In this document: piece after piece, positions 25,009 to 34,287 of the stretch
Position numbering within the stretch: position 1 is the first letter of the stretch
How the letters are laid out: each line of letters begins with the position of its first letter
Assembly (NCBI GenBank): GCA_947647815.1
Contig: CANSLW010000005.1
Location: 1 to 39,114 of the forward strand
Source: an uncultured Dorea sp.
GTDB lineage: Bacteria > Bacillota > Clostridia > Lachnospirales > Lachnospiraceae
Direction: 5' to 3'
Length of the DNA stretch: 39,114 bases
Made by a program: the position numbers and the translations under genes
The notes under the pieces: generated by a model
Database searches by the model: none
Told to the model about the DNA's origin: nothing
Seen by the model: the letters and a program-made list of their open reading frames with translations, nothing else

Positions 25009-26019
25009 ATGGCAGTTATCTATGTAAAAGAACAGGGAGCAATACTGCAGAAAAGCGGAGAGCGAATCATTATCTCCAAAGGCTCCAACACTTTGTTGGA
25101 AATGCCTGTAATGCAGCTTGAGAATCTTGCGCTCATCGGAAATGTCCAGATTACGACACAGGCATTGCATATGCTGATGGAACAGGGAGTCGATGTGAGT
25201 TATTTTTCTTATTCGGGGAAATACCTTGGACATGCGGCGGCAGAAGCATCCAAGAATATTTTCCTGCGATTCCAGCAGTACGGTTTCTATCTGAATGAGG
25301 AGAAGAGGCTTGAGATGGCGAAGATTATCGTCAGAAACAAAATACGCAATCAGATAGCGCTGATCCGGAACCATCGCTGGGAAGACAGTGAACATAACTG
25401 GAAGAGTGACCTGGAACAGATGGAACGGCATCTTAAGTCTCTGCCGGAGAAATCCACGCCGAATGAAGTATTGGGAATAGAAGGAATCTGCAGCAATATC
25501 TACTTCGGAGCATTCGGTCATATGCTGAAATGTGATTTTGAATTCCATGGAAGGAACAGAAGGCCGCCGAAGGACCCGGTCAATGTAATCATCAGCCTGG
25601 CATATACATTTTTAACCAAAGAGATGTGCAGTACCCTAGATGCAGAATCCTTTGAAACATACCTGGGATTCCTGCATGGTATCCGGTATGGAAGGAAATC
25701 ATTGGCTCTTGATATGATAGAGGAATTTCGTCAGCCCATGATTGACAGACTGGTGCTGCTGCTGTTTAACAAGCGTATGATAGGAAAGTATGATTTTGAG
25801 TTTCCAGAGGAGGGAGGCGTCGTGTTGAACGAGGACGGCTTCCGCAAATTCTGTACGGAGTATGAGAAATGGATGAATGGAAGGAACAGCGCGTCGGGCG
25901 AGCGGTCATTCCGCAGCCGGATGCGGGAGCAGGCGGCACAGTTGAAGCGGGCAATCTGTAAAGGAGAAGAATACGTTCCGTACAGTTGGGAGGATGAGCA
26001 TGTACATCGTCAGCTATGA
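25009..26019 (+). CDS. cas1: Cas1 integrase
   Basis: A full-length 336-residue Cas1. The N-terminal beta domain has MAVIYVKEQGAILQKSGERI; the metal site is Glu158 (VLGIEGICSNIYF), His223 (FLHGIRYGRKSLALD) and Asp235 followed by Glu238/239 (DMIEEFRQP). It integrates prespacers at the leader end of arrays, together with Cas2. It is not fused to the reverse transcriptase, which is a separate gene two positions downstream. GGAGGAAG lies before the ATG. The 3' end overlaps cas2 by about 20 bases. Confidence 0.97.
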   Translation: MAVIYVKEQGAILQKSGERIIISKGSNTLLEMPVMQLENLALIGNVQITTQALHMLMEQGVDVSYFSYSGKYLGHAAAEASKNIFLRFQQYGFYLNEEKRLEMAKIIVRNKIRNQIALIRNHRWEDSEHNWKSDLEQMERHLKSLPEKSTPNEVLGIEGICSNIYFGAFGHMLKCDFEFHGRNRRPPKDPVNVIISLAYTFLTKEMCSTLDAESFETYLGFLHGIRYGRKSLALDMIEEFRQPMIDRLVLLLFNKRMIGKYDFEFPEEGGVVLNEDGFRKFCTEYEKWMNGRNSASGERSFRSRMREQAAQLKRAICKGEEYVPYSWEDEHVHRQL

Positions 26020-26281
26020 TATCAGCAGCGACCGGATGAGGAATAAGATCGTTAAGGTACTGCTGGGATATGGAAAACGTGTCCAGTACAGTGTATTTGA
26101 ATGTCGCATTTCCCGCGAATCTTTTGAGAAGATGTATAAAAAACTGGCGCTGCTTATGGCAGATTCGGAAGAGGGAAATATCCGTTTCTATCACCTGTGC
26201 GGGAAATGTGAGAAGGAAATCCGTGAGGCAGGCATTCCCAAAGGGGATGTATGTAAGACGGAAGAGGTAGTGATTATCTGA
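26000..26281 (+). CDS. cas2: Cas2
   Basis: 93 residues starting MYIVSYDISSDRMRNKIVKVL with the conserved Asp7, then YGKRVQYSVFECRIS and a ferredoxin-like fold ending FYHLCGKCEKEI. It bridges Cas1 dimers in the spacer-integration complex. ATG 26000 has GGGAGG 6 nt upstream; the in-frame ATG at 25994 sits directly on that site and is less likely. It overlaps cas1, implying coupled translation. Confidence 0.95.
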   Translation: MYIVSYDISSDRMRNKIVKVLLGYGKRVQYSVFECRISRESFEKMYKKLALLMADSEEGNIRFYHLCGKCEKEIREAGIPKGDVCKTEEVVII

Positions 26282-26286
26282 AACTC

Positions 26287-26402
26287 ATGAGATGCGGAAT
26301 ACCGGGATACGGAATATCAGGATGCGGAATACTAGGATGCGGAATACTAGGATGCGGAATACCAGGATGCGGAATACCAGACTCAGAGTACTGAGATACG
26401 GG
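26287..26402. repeat. 16-bp tandem repeat block between cas2 and RT-AEP
   Basis: Six to seven units close to GATGCGGAATACCAGG in a row, then decaying copies (ACTGAGATACGGGATAT). It fills most of the 176-base gap between cas2 and the RT-AEP ribosome site. Unit period is 16 bases, not a multiple of three, so it is not coding expansion. Confidence 0.8.
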
Positions 26403-26457
26403 ATATAAAATGCAAATATATACAATACATAATCTAACATAGAACAGGAGGTACGGT

Positions 26458-29316
26458 ATGAGCATATACAGCAAGACCATTGATCTGCAGAAGCTTATGC
26501 AGGCGTGGGAGAAAGTACGGAGAAATAAACCGGCGGCAGGCGTGGATAATGTGACGTATGAACAATTCGATGCCGTGAAGAAAGAAGAATTGAAGCAGTT
26601 ACATATCGAATTGCAGAATCATTCTTATAAGGCAATGCCGGTAAGACGGGTGGTGATGTACAAAGGAGAAAAGGCACGGGAGATTGCGCTTTATTCTATG
26701 CGTGATAAAGTTGTTCAACAGTCCTTGGCGGCTGAACTGAATAAGATCTACGATCATAGATTTTCGAAACAGACCTTCGCGTACCGGAGTAATAAATCTT
26801 CGTTACATGCAGTCAATGCGATAGAAGAGGAAATCCGGCTGAGAAACTATACATGGGTTTTGAAGGTTGATATCGCACATTTTTTTGACGAAATTGAGTG
26901 GAAACTATTGAGGAGAATCTTAGAGAGAGATGTGAAAGAAGACGATGTCATATTTCTGATCGAGGAAAACAGCAGATCAGTTACCCTTGAAGATACAGGG
27001 GAACTGACAGAGAAGAGACGGGGGATTTATCAGGGTTCCGGTATCTCGCCAGTGCTGTCTAATGTCTATATGATGGAGTTTGACCAGTGGATGTCGGGAG
27101 TAAATGGATATTTTGTGAGATATTCTGACGATATGCTGCTGTTGGGAAACAGTAAGGATGAATTGCTGGAGGTCCTTCGTGAGATTAAGACCCGGCTGGG
27201 TAAGCTGGGCTTGCAGGTCAATGAGAGAAAGACCTGCTGTGTATCCCTTGAAGAAGGCGTAGATATGCTGGGATATCATTTTTCATCGGAAGGCAAATCG
27301 ATTCCCACAAAAGCGGTGCAGGGACTTCAGGACAGATTGGAAACGATGTGGCTGACCTCACCGGAATTGTCTCTGGAAGAAAAGATGAAAAAAGCAGTCG
27401 AAATCATCGGAGGCTGGGAGCAGTATTTCAGAGAGCAGAGGAGCACCGAGTCTATATTCGAATATATGGCTCTAATCTATGCGGCGCAGGCGAAAACGCA
27501 GTATCTGGACGAGCTGGAAGAGCGAAGACTTGCTGTCACGAATATTTATAAGGATATCGCGATGTATCTGGCAAAAGTATGGGAGACCGCCGGGCGAAGA
27601 GAAATGGAGCTGTTGGAATACGAGCAATATTATCAGATCTGGAGCGGAAAGAATAATCAGGATAGAAAAGGTGAGCAGGATAGAAAAGATGAGCAGGATA
27701 CAAAGAATGAGAAGGGATTGGAAGAACTTTTAATATATTACAGAAGGATTATGGTGTTGGAAGACAGTGATACGGCAATTGAGATTATGCAGTTATATAC
27801 AGACCGCGGCGAATATGAGAAGGCTTCCTTCTGGATGGAGAAAAGTGAACAGATTAAGCAGGCGGGACGGAATATTACGCCGGGAAATCTGTTCCGTGCG
27901 CCAGAGGAGAAGGAACAGACGGTTTCGTATAGTATTTCGACGGCACAGAAGCTGATGCAGGCATTTGCGGGCCGGGAGGATATTTTCAGTATGGAGACGA
28001 TGGGATATGGCGGAAAGCGGCAGACAGAGATGCAGCCGGTCCCTTTGTCGGAGCAAAAGGTACTGGAACATCTGAAAGGAAATATTACCGTCGGTACTTA
28101 TATCCAGAGACCGAACAGTACGGTAAAATATATGGTCATAGATGTGGACATCTCCAAAAAGATTATGCTGCAGACAGAACGGGACAATCCGGTTTTTCAA
28201 TCGTATCTTGAGCAGGCATGGATCTGTGCGGAACGGATCAGGAAGATCTTAGATGGTTTTGGAATGTGCGGTTACACAGAATATTCGGGGTGCAGAGGAT
28301 ATCATGTGTGGATACTCTTCACAGAATGGATACCGGTGCGTTATGTGAATATGTTTTCGGATATTATCGAGCAGAGGATTACAAAAGAAAGACCGGAGGA
28401 AATCAGTGTGGAGTATTTTCCCAACAAAACGAGAGTGAAAGCGGGGAAATACGGACAGGTGATAAAGCTTCCGTATGGACGCCATATCCGGACGGGCGAG
28501 CAGTCCTGCTTCCTGGACCATGACGGTAATCCGGTTACCGAGCTGAATCCGTTTCTTGACAGCCTTTCTAAGAATTCGCTGAATGCAGTAAAGAAGGTTC
28601 TTGCAAAGAATCCCGGAATGAAGGAAAAGCTTCAGGATAAAGTAGTAGATACGAATCTGGATGCATTTGGAGAACTGGAAGAGAGCACCGCCGAGATACT
28701 GGGGAAATGTAATCTGATGCGTTATCTCTGTCAGAAAGCGGTAAAGACTGGATATCTGACACATGCGGAACGGCTTTCTATCTTATATGTATTCGGCCAT
28801 ATGGGCGATGAAGGACATGAGTTTGTACATCTGGTGATGTCGCATACACTTAATTATCAGTATAATGTAACGGACAAATTCATCCGGAGAATTCCGGCAA
28901 AACCAGTCAGCTGTATCAAACTGCGGGAGCAATACAAACAGATCACGGCAGAATACGGGTGCAACTGTACCTTCAAGAGAAGCAAGAACTGTTATCCGTC
29001 ACCAGTCCTGCATGCAATCTCATTGGCAAATAACGTGAATGCGGAAGTTACGCTGCCGACCAGCAGAACCTTGAGCAAAGAAAAAGAGAAGAAAGTACTT
29101 GACGAAATCAATATCCACAAAAAGGCACAGGAACTGGCAAGTAAGATTCTGGAGATGAAGAAGCAGAAACGGGGGATTGATGCGGCGATTGGGAAGGTTG
29201 AAAAGGAATTGGAGAAGATATACGATAACGCAGGAGTAGATTGTCTGGAAGTGGAGATGGGAATGCTCGTACGCAGACGGACAGAAAAGGGATATGAATG
29301 GTTGATTGAGATCTGA
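26458..29316 (+). CDS. Reverse transcriptase-AEP primase-polymerase fusion, CRISPR adaptation-associated
   Basis: Residues about 1-310 form a reverse transcriptase: REIALYSMRDKVVQQSLA, VLKVDIAHFFDEI (motif A, Asp138), GIYQGSGISPVLSNVYM, FVRYSDDMLL (YSDD, 222-225, in place of the common YADD) and LGLQVNERKT. A helical part with a charged linker (KNNQDRKGEQDRKDEQD) follows. Residues about 530-690 form an AEP-like polymerase: YMVIDVDIS (Asp562, Asp564), YSGCRGYHVWI (His616) and IKLPYGRHIRTG. The last 200 residues have several Cys (KCNLMRYLC, VSCIK, YGCNCTF, NCYPSP), maybe a metal or Fe-S site as in PriL. A GGAGG site precedes the ATG. Likely copies RNA and/or primes DNA for spacer capture with Cas1-Cas2. 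Confidence 0.88.
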   Translation: MSIYSKTIDLQKLMQAWEKVRRNKPAAGVDNVTYEQFDAVKKEELKQLHIELQNHSYKAMPVRRVVMYKGEKAREIALYSMRDKVVQQSLAAELNKIYDHRFSKQTFAYRSNKSSLHAVNAIEEEIRLRNYTWVLKVDIAHFFDEIEWKLLRRILERDVKEDDVIFLIEENSRSVTLEDTGELTEKRRGIYQGSGISPVLSNVYMMEFDQWMSGVNGYFVRYSDDMLLLGNSKDELLEVLREIKTRLGKLGLQVNERKTCCVSLEEGVDMLGYHFSSEGKSIPTKAVQGLQDRLETMWLTSPELSLEEKMKKAVEIIGGWEQYFREQRSTESIFEYMALIYAAQAKTQYLDELEERRLAVTNIYKDIAMYLAKVWETAGRREMELLEYEQYYQIWSGKNNQDRKGEQDRKDEQDTKNEKGLEELLIYYRRIMVLEDSDTAIEIMQLYTDRGEYEKASFWMEKSEQIKQAGRNITPGNLFRAPEEKEQTVSYSISTAQKLMQAFAGREDIFSMETMGYGGKRQTEMQPVPLSEQKVLEHLKGNITVGTYIQRPNSTVKYMVIDVDISKKIMLQTERDNPVFQSYLEQAWICAERIRKILDGFGMCGYTEYSGCRGYHVWILFTEWIPVRYVNMFSDIIEQRITKERPEEISVEYFPNKTRVKAGKYGQVIKLPYGRHIRTGEQSCFLDHDGNPVTELNPFLDSLSKNSLNAVKKVLAKNPGMKEKLQDKVVDTNLDAFGELEESTAEILGKCNLMRYLCQKAVKTGYLTHAERLSILYVFGHMGDEGHEFVHLVMSHTLNYQYNVTDKFIRRIPAKPVSCIKLREQYKQITAEYGCNCTFKRSKNCYPSPVLHAISLANNVNAEVTLPTSRTLSKEKEKKVLDEINIHKKAQELASKILEMKKQKRGIDAAIGKVEKELEKIYDNAGVDCLEVEMGMLVRRRTEKGYEWLIEI

Positions 29317-29330
29317 ATTGATTCAGAAAT

Positions 29331-29400
29331 TTAATCAAAAAGATAGTGCGGGCAGCAGTGCAGACTATTGGGCAGTACAGGATTCAGTACAGGCTAACAG
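29331..29400. repeat. Orphan copy of the pre-leader sequence
   Basis: Right after the RT-AEP stop, AATCAAAAAGATAGTGCGGG and the following CAGCAGTGCAGACTATTGGG repeat almost exactly at 30362-30410 before leader 2, and more distantly at 34563-34610 before leader 3. Here no leader promoter or array follows. It marks one edge of the segment holding the VapBC remnant. Confidence 0.7.
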
Positions 29401-29486
29401 TAATTTTTCTTGAGTTTCCGTAAAATGCAATTTCTTTTATTGAAAACAGATGCGTTCCTGTCCGTCCTTTCTGTATTTTTGCATAG

Positions 29487-29517
29487 GGCATGTAGCAGAA
29501 ATGTTACATGCCTTTTT
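29487..29517 (+). terminator. Terminator after RT-AEP
   Basis: GGCATGTAGCA and TGTTACATGCC pair over 11 bp (one G-T) around a GAAA tetraloop, followed by TTTTT. It probably ends the CARF-cas1-cas2-RT transcript. Confidence 0.85.
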
Positions 29518-29774
29518 CTATATAGAAAACATGAAAAGGAGATTGAAAAAACGGATGAAAATGCATTAGATTTTGTGCTGATGGAGCTTGAGACAAAGAG
29601 TCTTGATGAAAAAGTGTACAGGTATCGACGCTTTGGGGAATCTCAGCAGTGTATTACATGGTGGATTTCCGGCTAGTGTTCAAAAGTGTCTTGAGAGAGT
29701 TTGATAATTATGGTGTACATAATAAGCAAATAATAGTATATTGTATTTAAGATATGAATAGAGGTGACTGAAAA

Positions 29775-29999
29775 ATGGTAGCAGTAAGAGGAATCATACA
29801 AGGTAACACAGTGGTTGTTGAAGATGAAGATATACAGAGATATGATGGAAAAGATGTTATTGTAACTATTCTCGATTACCCATATAAACAGCAAAAGAAA
29901 AAGATTGATTTAAAAAAATATATGGGTAGGGGAGAAAAGATGTTCCAATCAGATGCACAGGAATATATAAGGGAAATGAGGAACAATGAAAGGATATAG
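29775..29999 (+). CDS. VapB-like antitoxin
   Basis: A 74-residue protein starting MVAVRGIIQGNTVVVEDEDI with YDGKDVIVTIL: an AbrB/VapB-type beta N-terminus that binds DNA, then a basic and helical tail (KKIDLKKYMGRGEKMF) that would cover the toxin. It overlaps the start of a PIN-domain gene, the usual VapBC order. As the partner toxin is broken, it may be a relic under no selection. The region lies between two copies of the pre-leader sequence. Confidence 0.7.
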   Translation: MVAVRGIIQGNTVVVEDEDIQRYDGKDVIVTILDYPYKQQKKKIDLKKYMGRGEKMFQSDAQEYIREMRNNERI

Positions 30000-30277
30000 T
30001 AAAGTATTTTTGGATACGGCTCCAATTATTTATTTTTTTGATGAAGATGTAAATTTTGGTGAAGAAGTCAGGAACATTTTTGAAGAGATGTTAGGAGAAG
30101 AAAAGAAAATTGTTACCTCGACCGTTACATGTACATAATATTTGACTTTTTAAAACAATGGACGCTTTGCAGTTGGCAAGTGCATGTATTCAAAGGTGTG
30201 ATTTATTTTTAACAAATGATAAGCAGTTGAAACAATTCCGGGAAATACCATGTGTAACGGTGGAGAAATGGAAATGA
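29986..30277 (+). pseudogene. Broken VapC-type PIN-domain toxin
   Basis: The first part (29986-30138) reads MKGYSKVFLDTAPIIYFFDE, a PIN N-terminus with its first metal-binding Asp, and stops after 50 residues. A second part in another frame (30158-30277) reads MDALQLASACIQ, then FLTNDKQLKQF and VTVEKWK, the PIN C-terminus with its metal-binding Asp residues. About 40 residues between them are missing. So a deletion plus frameshift has killed the toxin. A PIN toxin would be an RNase; this one cannot fold. Confidence 0.8.
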
Positions 30278-30363
30278 GTAAAATACGTGTGACACTAAAA
30301 AAAGAATACATTGTGGAATGGGATGATGGAAGACCTTTTAAACACTGCTGTCTGCAATGTTAA
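30274..30363 (+). CDS. Tiny ORF after the VapC remnant
   Basis: A 29-residue frame starting MSKIRVTLKKEYIVEWDDGR and overlapping the VapC stop as ATGA. Its last codons fall inside the pre-leader inverted repeat, so it is probably a truncated gene start fused to the repeat. No family is recognised. Confidence 0.25.
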   Translation: MSKIRVTLKKEYIVEWDDGRPFKHCCLQC

Positions 30364-30390
30364 TCAAAAAGATAGTGCGGGCAGCAGTGC
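30344..30390. repeat. Inverted repeat upstream of leader 2
   Basis: CACTGCTG and CAGCAGTG, about 30 nt apart, form a hairpin upstream of the leader 2 promoter. A matching but diverged pair (GTGCTGCTG/CAGCGGTG) precedes leader 3, so the structure belongs to the duplicated array unit. Confidence 0.55.
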
Positions 30391-30428
30391 GGACTATTGG
30401 GCAGTACAGGCTAGCAGTAACTTTTGAC

Positions 30429-30613
30429 TTGACGAAGGCAGAAGATATGGTAGAATGAAAAGGTAGAGAAAGGATGGGGATTGTATTTATTTTAGTACAA
30501 TTTTTGAAAAAACAAAAAAACAGGCTGAAAATGGTAAATGTCAGAATATTCAGATAATTACCCGCAAAAATGAGCCTGGAAAGCCTTGATTTTAGCGGGT
30601 TCTGAAAGGATAC
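30429..30613 (+). promoter_or_regulatory. CRISPR leader 2 with promoter
   Basis: TTGACG (30429-30434) and TAGAAT (30451-30456), 16 nt apart. The rest matches leader 1 closely: the ATTGTA/TACAAT repeat, the GAATATTC palindrome and the terminal hairpin, here with fully paired arms ACCCGC and GCGGGT. Confidence 0.8.
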
Positions 30614-31530
30614 CGTAGAAATGAAGGATACCCGTAGAAGGGAATTGCTACATCTGGTGGTGCTACTTTTTTAGCAAGAATCATTTCAGTAGAAATGAAG
30701 GATACCCGTAGAAGGGAATTGCTACAAGTGGAACCTTCCCAGAACTTATAGTGAAATGTCTGTAGAAATGAAGGATACCCGTAGAAGGGAATTGCTACAT
30801 CATCAGATTCGTCCTGGTCTTCCTGCTCATCACCTGTAGAAATGAAGGATACCCGTAGAAGGGAATTGCTACACGACCTCTCTTTTTCGGAGCCTCAGTA
30901 GTTGTTTCGTAGAAATGAAGGATACCCGTAGAAGGGAATTGCTACCACAAACTGCGGTTGCTGCTAAAGCTAATGTTGTTTGTAGAAATGAAGGATACCC
31001 GTAGAAGGGAATTGCTACAATAGACCCAGTTACATTTAACATATTTTCCATAATGTAGAAATGAAGGATACCCGTAGAAGGGAATTGCTACCTCCATGCT
31101 GGGAAAGGTTTCTGTTTTTTCCTTTCTGGTAGAAATGAAGGATACCCGTAGAAGGGAATTGCTACAGCAAGTCGCCCTGCTCCGTAATAACCTCAAAGGA
31201 CGTAGAAATGAAGGATACCCGTAGAAGGGAATTGCTACTAAGCTGTACAAACTGAGCTTCTGACGGATGGATTAAGTAGAAATGAAGGATACCCGTAGAA
31301 GGGAATTGCTACCGCCGTCTTCGATAATGGTCTGCTCACCGTCTTCGATGTAGAAATGAAGGATACCCGTAGAAGGGAATTGCTACACCTGAGCGGAAGT
31401 GGTGTTGTTGGTAGCAGCAACGTGTAGAAAAGAAAGATGCCCGATGAAGGGAATTGCCACTCCCTCGATGATACCGAAATTACGCATGTTGGTAACGTAG
31501 AAAAGAAGGATACCCGAAGAAGGGATTTAA
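30614..31530 (+). CRISPR. CRISPR array 2: 13 repeats, 12 spacers
   Basis: Same 37-nt repeat as array 1. The last two repeats (31424-31460 and 31497-31530) carry several changes, showing the old, trailer end on the right. Spacers are 36-38 nt. Reverse-strand readings include EMILAKKVAPPD, GDEQEDQDESDD, IEDGEQTIIEDGG and MENMLNVTGSI with its start codon. No cas gene lies between this array and the next. Confidence 0.97.
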
Positions 31531-31642
31531 CATAATCTTCTCTTGTAAAATCGCAATTTCTTGCTAAGTAACAAATGAAAATAGTTATTTGGAAGCGGAA
31601 AATGGTTTAATACGAGAATCAATATCGGATAGACGTGTGAAG

Positions 31643-32961
31643 ATGAAGAAGCCATTGCCAGTGCCAGTGGGCGTTGACAATTTTGAGAAGATTATAAGAG
31701 ATCATTATTACTATGTTGACAAGACAATGCTCATAAAAGAACTATTGGATTTAAAGGGCGAGGTAAATTTATTTACCAGACCGCGGCGTTTTGGAAAAAC
31801 CCTGAATTTAAGTATGCTCCGATACTTTTTCGAAGACACAGGCAATGTGAAAAGAAATGAGCAGAATAAAGAGCTGTTCCATGGACTCAAGATTATGGGG
31901 GCAGGCGGAAATTACACAGGGTATATGGGAATATATCCTGTCATTAACCTGACGTTAAAATCTGCGAAACAGCCTGTTTTTGAATCAACATTGAAAACAA
32001 ATGATTATCTGCAGTTTGCTGTGATTACCGGGTGCTTAAGAATTTCGAAGGAAAGCATTTTTACCGGTCTGAATCACCTGAACATTATCTCTGTACTGGG
32101 CAAAAAATATAGTGAGCATTTTGGCTTTACAGAATCTGAAGTGCTTAAGATGATGCAGTATTATCATGTAGAGAGTCGTTTTCCAACAATGAAAGAATGG
32201 TATGATGGGTATTTATTTGGGGATACAGAGGTTTATAATCCATGGAGCGTGATTAAATTCCTGTATGATTTGTATTCGGATGTTGATGCATTTCCACATC
32301 CATATTGGATCAATACCAGTTCCAATAACATTATTAAAGAGTTGATTGTACGCGCAGACCGGGAAACCAAAAGCCAGATAGAGATGCTTCTAAATGGTGA
32401 GACGCTGAATGTTCAGGTACATGAAGAAGTGACCTATGAGGATATGTATGGCAGCGGTGAGAATCTGTGGAATTTTCTCTATTTTACCGGATATCTGACA
32501 AAGGAAAGTGAATATTATAAAGATAAATATATTTTCCTGAAAGTGCGGATTCCTAATTTAGAAGTGGTCACAATTTATGAAAACACAATTATGAATTGGA
32601 TGAAAGAGATTATAAAGAAGGAAGATTTTCATGATCTATACCGTGCGATGGAGGATGGAAATGCTGATAAAATGAGAGATATTTTAAGCGCTCAGCTTTT
32701 CCGTACGATTAGTTTCTATGATAGTGCAGAAAGCTTTTATCATGGATTTCTTATTGGAATACTAAGTCAGAGTGAGAACTATACGGTCAGATCTAACCGG
32801 GAATCAGGGAATGGTAGCAGATTTATAATAAAAAATATATGGAAGAACTTAAGACGGAAGGATATCGGAAGATAGATTGTTATGGAATATCATTCTACCG
32901 GAAGGATTGTGAAGTCAGGTTTGGAAAGGACAATCATTATGGAAAACATGGCAACTTATGA
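31643..32961 (+). pseudogene. Decayed AAA-ATPase-like / PD-(D/E)XK nuclease-like gene
   Basis: The N-terminus is typical ([24 protein letters not shown], then the P-loop [14 protein letters not shown]) and the middle [25 protein letters not shown] is too. But the reading jumps from [10 protein letters not shown] to TLKTND, skipping the ~90 residues that hold Walker B (an IDEYD-type motif). Near 32820 a second deletion with frameshift removes the nuclease core; the C-terminus resumes in another frame ([20 protein letters not shown]) up to 32961. The intact family (PF09820 plus PF08011) is multicopy and defence- or transposon-like, function unsure. The main open frame runs to 32875. Confidence 0.78.
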
Positions 32962-34243
32962 TTCACTGACACACCTTAGAGACAGGGTGACTTTTTTTGC
33001 AGACAAGAAAACTGCTGCGGATATGGGTTCGCATCTGCATCTGATTATGCTGCAGACGCTGGCGCTGCCGCGGATTAACCACAAGTACAGCGTGCAGGTC
33101 GGCGATCAATTTCTGCGCAATATGTCAGCTTTCCTGGAGTCGTTCGATCCGGACTATAAAGCATACAGGCTTGCGAATTCCAGATTCATATTGCTTGGGA
33201 AGGAATGCAGTCAATCGGATGCCGACAGCCTTGTAGAGAAGCTTCATGAACGTTTTGAACAGATCTGGCATGTGGAAATGGGCAATGAGTCATATGAGGT
33301 AAATCTCATGCCGCAGATTTTTCATATGTTTTTGAAGCCTGATATATCAGACAATGGATTCATGGACAGGCTTAACTATGGACTGTCCAACGAAGTATAT
33401 TCGGCTAAGGCGAAGAACGGCATCCTGTTTTTTGGCGAGGACTTAGAGAAGGACTTTCAGCGTAAAGTATTTATATTAGATGAAGTGAGATATGCGATAG
33501 AACAGAAAACCTTCCAGATCTATTATCAGCCGATTTATGACTGCCGTAACAAGGTATTCACATCGGCGGAGTCCCTGATCAGGCTGTTTGCCAGAGACGG
33601 GTCGTTTGTTTCCCCGGGAGAATTTATACCGATGGCGGAGGAAAGCAGCCTGATAGACAGTATCAGTTGGATTGTGTTAGAAAAGGTATGTGATTTCCTG
33701 GGCAGGCATAAGGAACTGCCGCTTAAGACCATATCGGTAAATATGACCGGACAGCAGATCCTTGATCCTACATTTGTCAGCAGGATTGATGAGAATCTGG
33801 CTAAGAATGGCATTGAAGGATCGAAACTGCGGATTGAGATTACAGAGAGAACAGTTGCAGATGATTTCGATGAAGTCAAAAAAGTAATGAAGCATTTGTC
33901 AGAGAAGGGGATTCAATTTTATCTTGATGATTTTGGAACCGGATATTCGAATCTTTCAAGTATGCTGCGGCTTCCGTTCGAGGTGATCAAATTCGATGTA
34001 TCGCTTATGCGCCTGATGGAGGAATCTAAGAAAGGGTCAAGAACTATTGAGCTTTTAAGCGACATTATGCATGAGAATTCTTACCTTATCGTATCAGAGG
34101 GTATTGAAACGGCAGAGCAGGCAGAACAGGCTTTTCAGCTTCAGATGGACCGTATTCAGGGATTCTTCTATTCAAAGCCTATGGCAGAAACACAGTTAAT
34201 TGAGTTTTTCGAAAATTTTGATAAAACATCTGAAACGTTGTAG
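32939..34243 (+). CDS. EAL-domain protein with degenerate GGDEF
   Basis: The N-terminal ~170 residues look like a GGDEF fold ([14 protein letters not shown]) in which the signature loop reads RLANSRF, so no cyclase activity is expected. The C-terminal EAL domain has SAESLIRL in place of ExLx[40 protein letters not shown] and QGFFYSKPM. Most metal-binding residues are present, so c-di-GMP hydrolysis is plausible. ATG 32939 has AAAGG upstream; an open frame from 32882 overlaps the decayed ATPase gene. With the two PilZ proteins it suggests c-di-GMP signalling in this organism. Confidence 0.85.
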   Translation: MENMATYDSLTHLRDRVTFFADKKTAADMGSHLHLIMLQTLALPRINHKYSVQVGDQFLRNMSAFLESFDPDYKAYRLANSRFILLGKECSQSDADSLVEKLHERFEQIWHVEMGNESYEVNLMPQIFHMFLKPDISDNGFMDRLNYGLSNEVYSAKAKNGILFFGEDLEKDFQRKVFILDEVRYAIEQKTFQIYYQPIYDCRNKVFTSAESLIRLFARDGSFVSPGEFIPMAEESSLIDSISWIVLEKVCDFLGRHKELPLKTISVNMTGQQILDPTFVSRIDENLAKNGIEGSKLRIEITERTVADDFDEVKKVMKHLSEKGIQFYLDDFGTGYSNLSSMLRLPFEVIKFDVSLMRLMEESKKGSRTIELLSDIMHENSYLIVSEGIETAEQAEQAFQLQMDRIQGFFYSKPMAETQLIEFFENFDKTSETL

Positions 34244-34287
34244 GATATCTGTATAGGGGGGAAAGCTGTTATCTTTTTAAAGTGGTA

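Noticed and set aside
26458..29316. Group II intron-encoded protein or retron RT
   Set aside because: No maturase or endonuclease domain, no domain V-like RNA next to it and no retron ncRNA seen; fusion to AEP and place after cas1-cas2 point to CRISPR adaptation.
29410..29676. 88-aa frame with a TTG start between RT-AEP and the VapB-like gene
   Set aside because: It runs straight through the GAAA-loop terminator at 29487-29517, has no ribosome site and no known motif. The end (ENALDFVLMELETKSLDEKV) could be a gene relic, but support is too weak.
29986..30277. Functional VapC toxin
   Set aside because: Stop after 50 residues, frame change and loss of the middle of the PIN fold.
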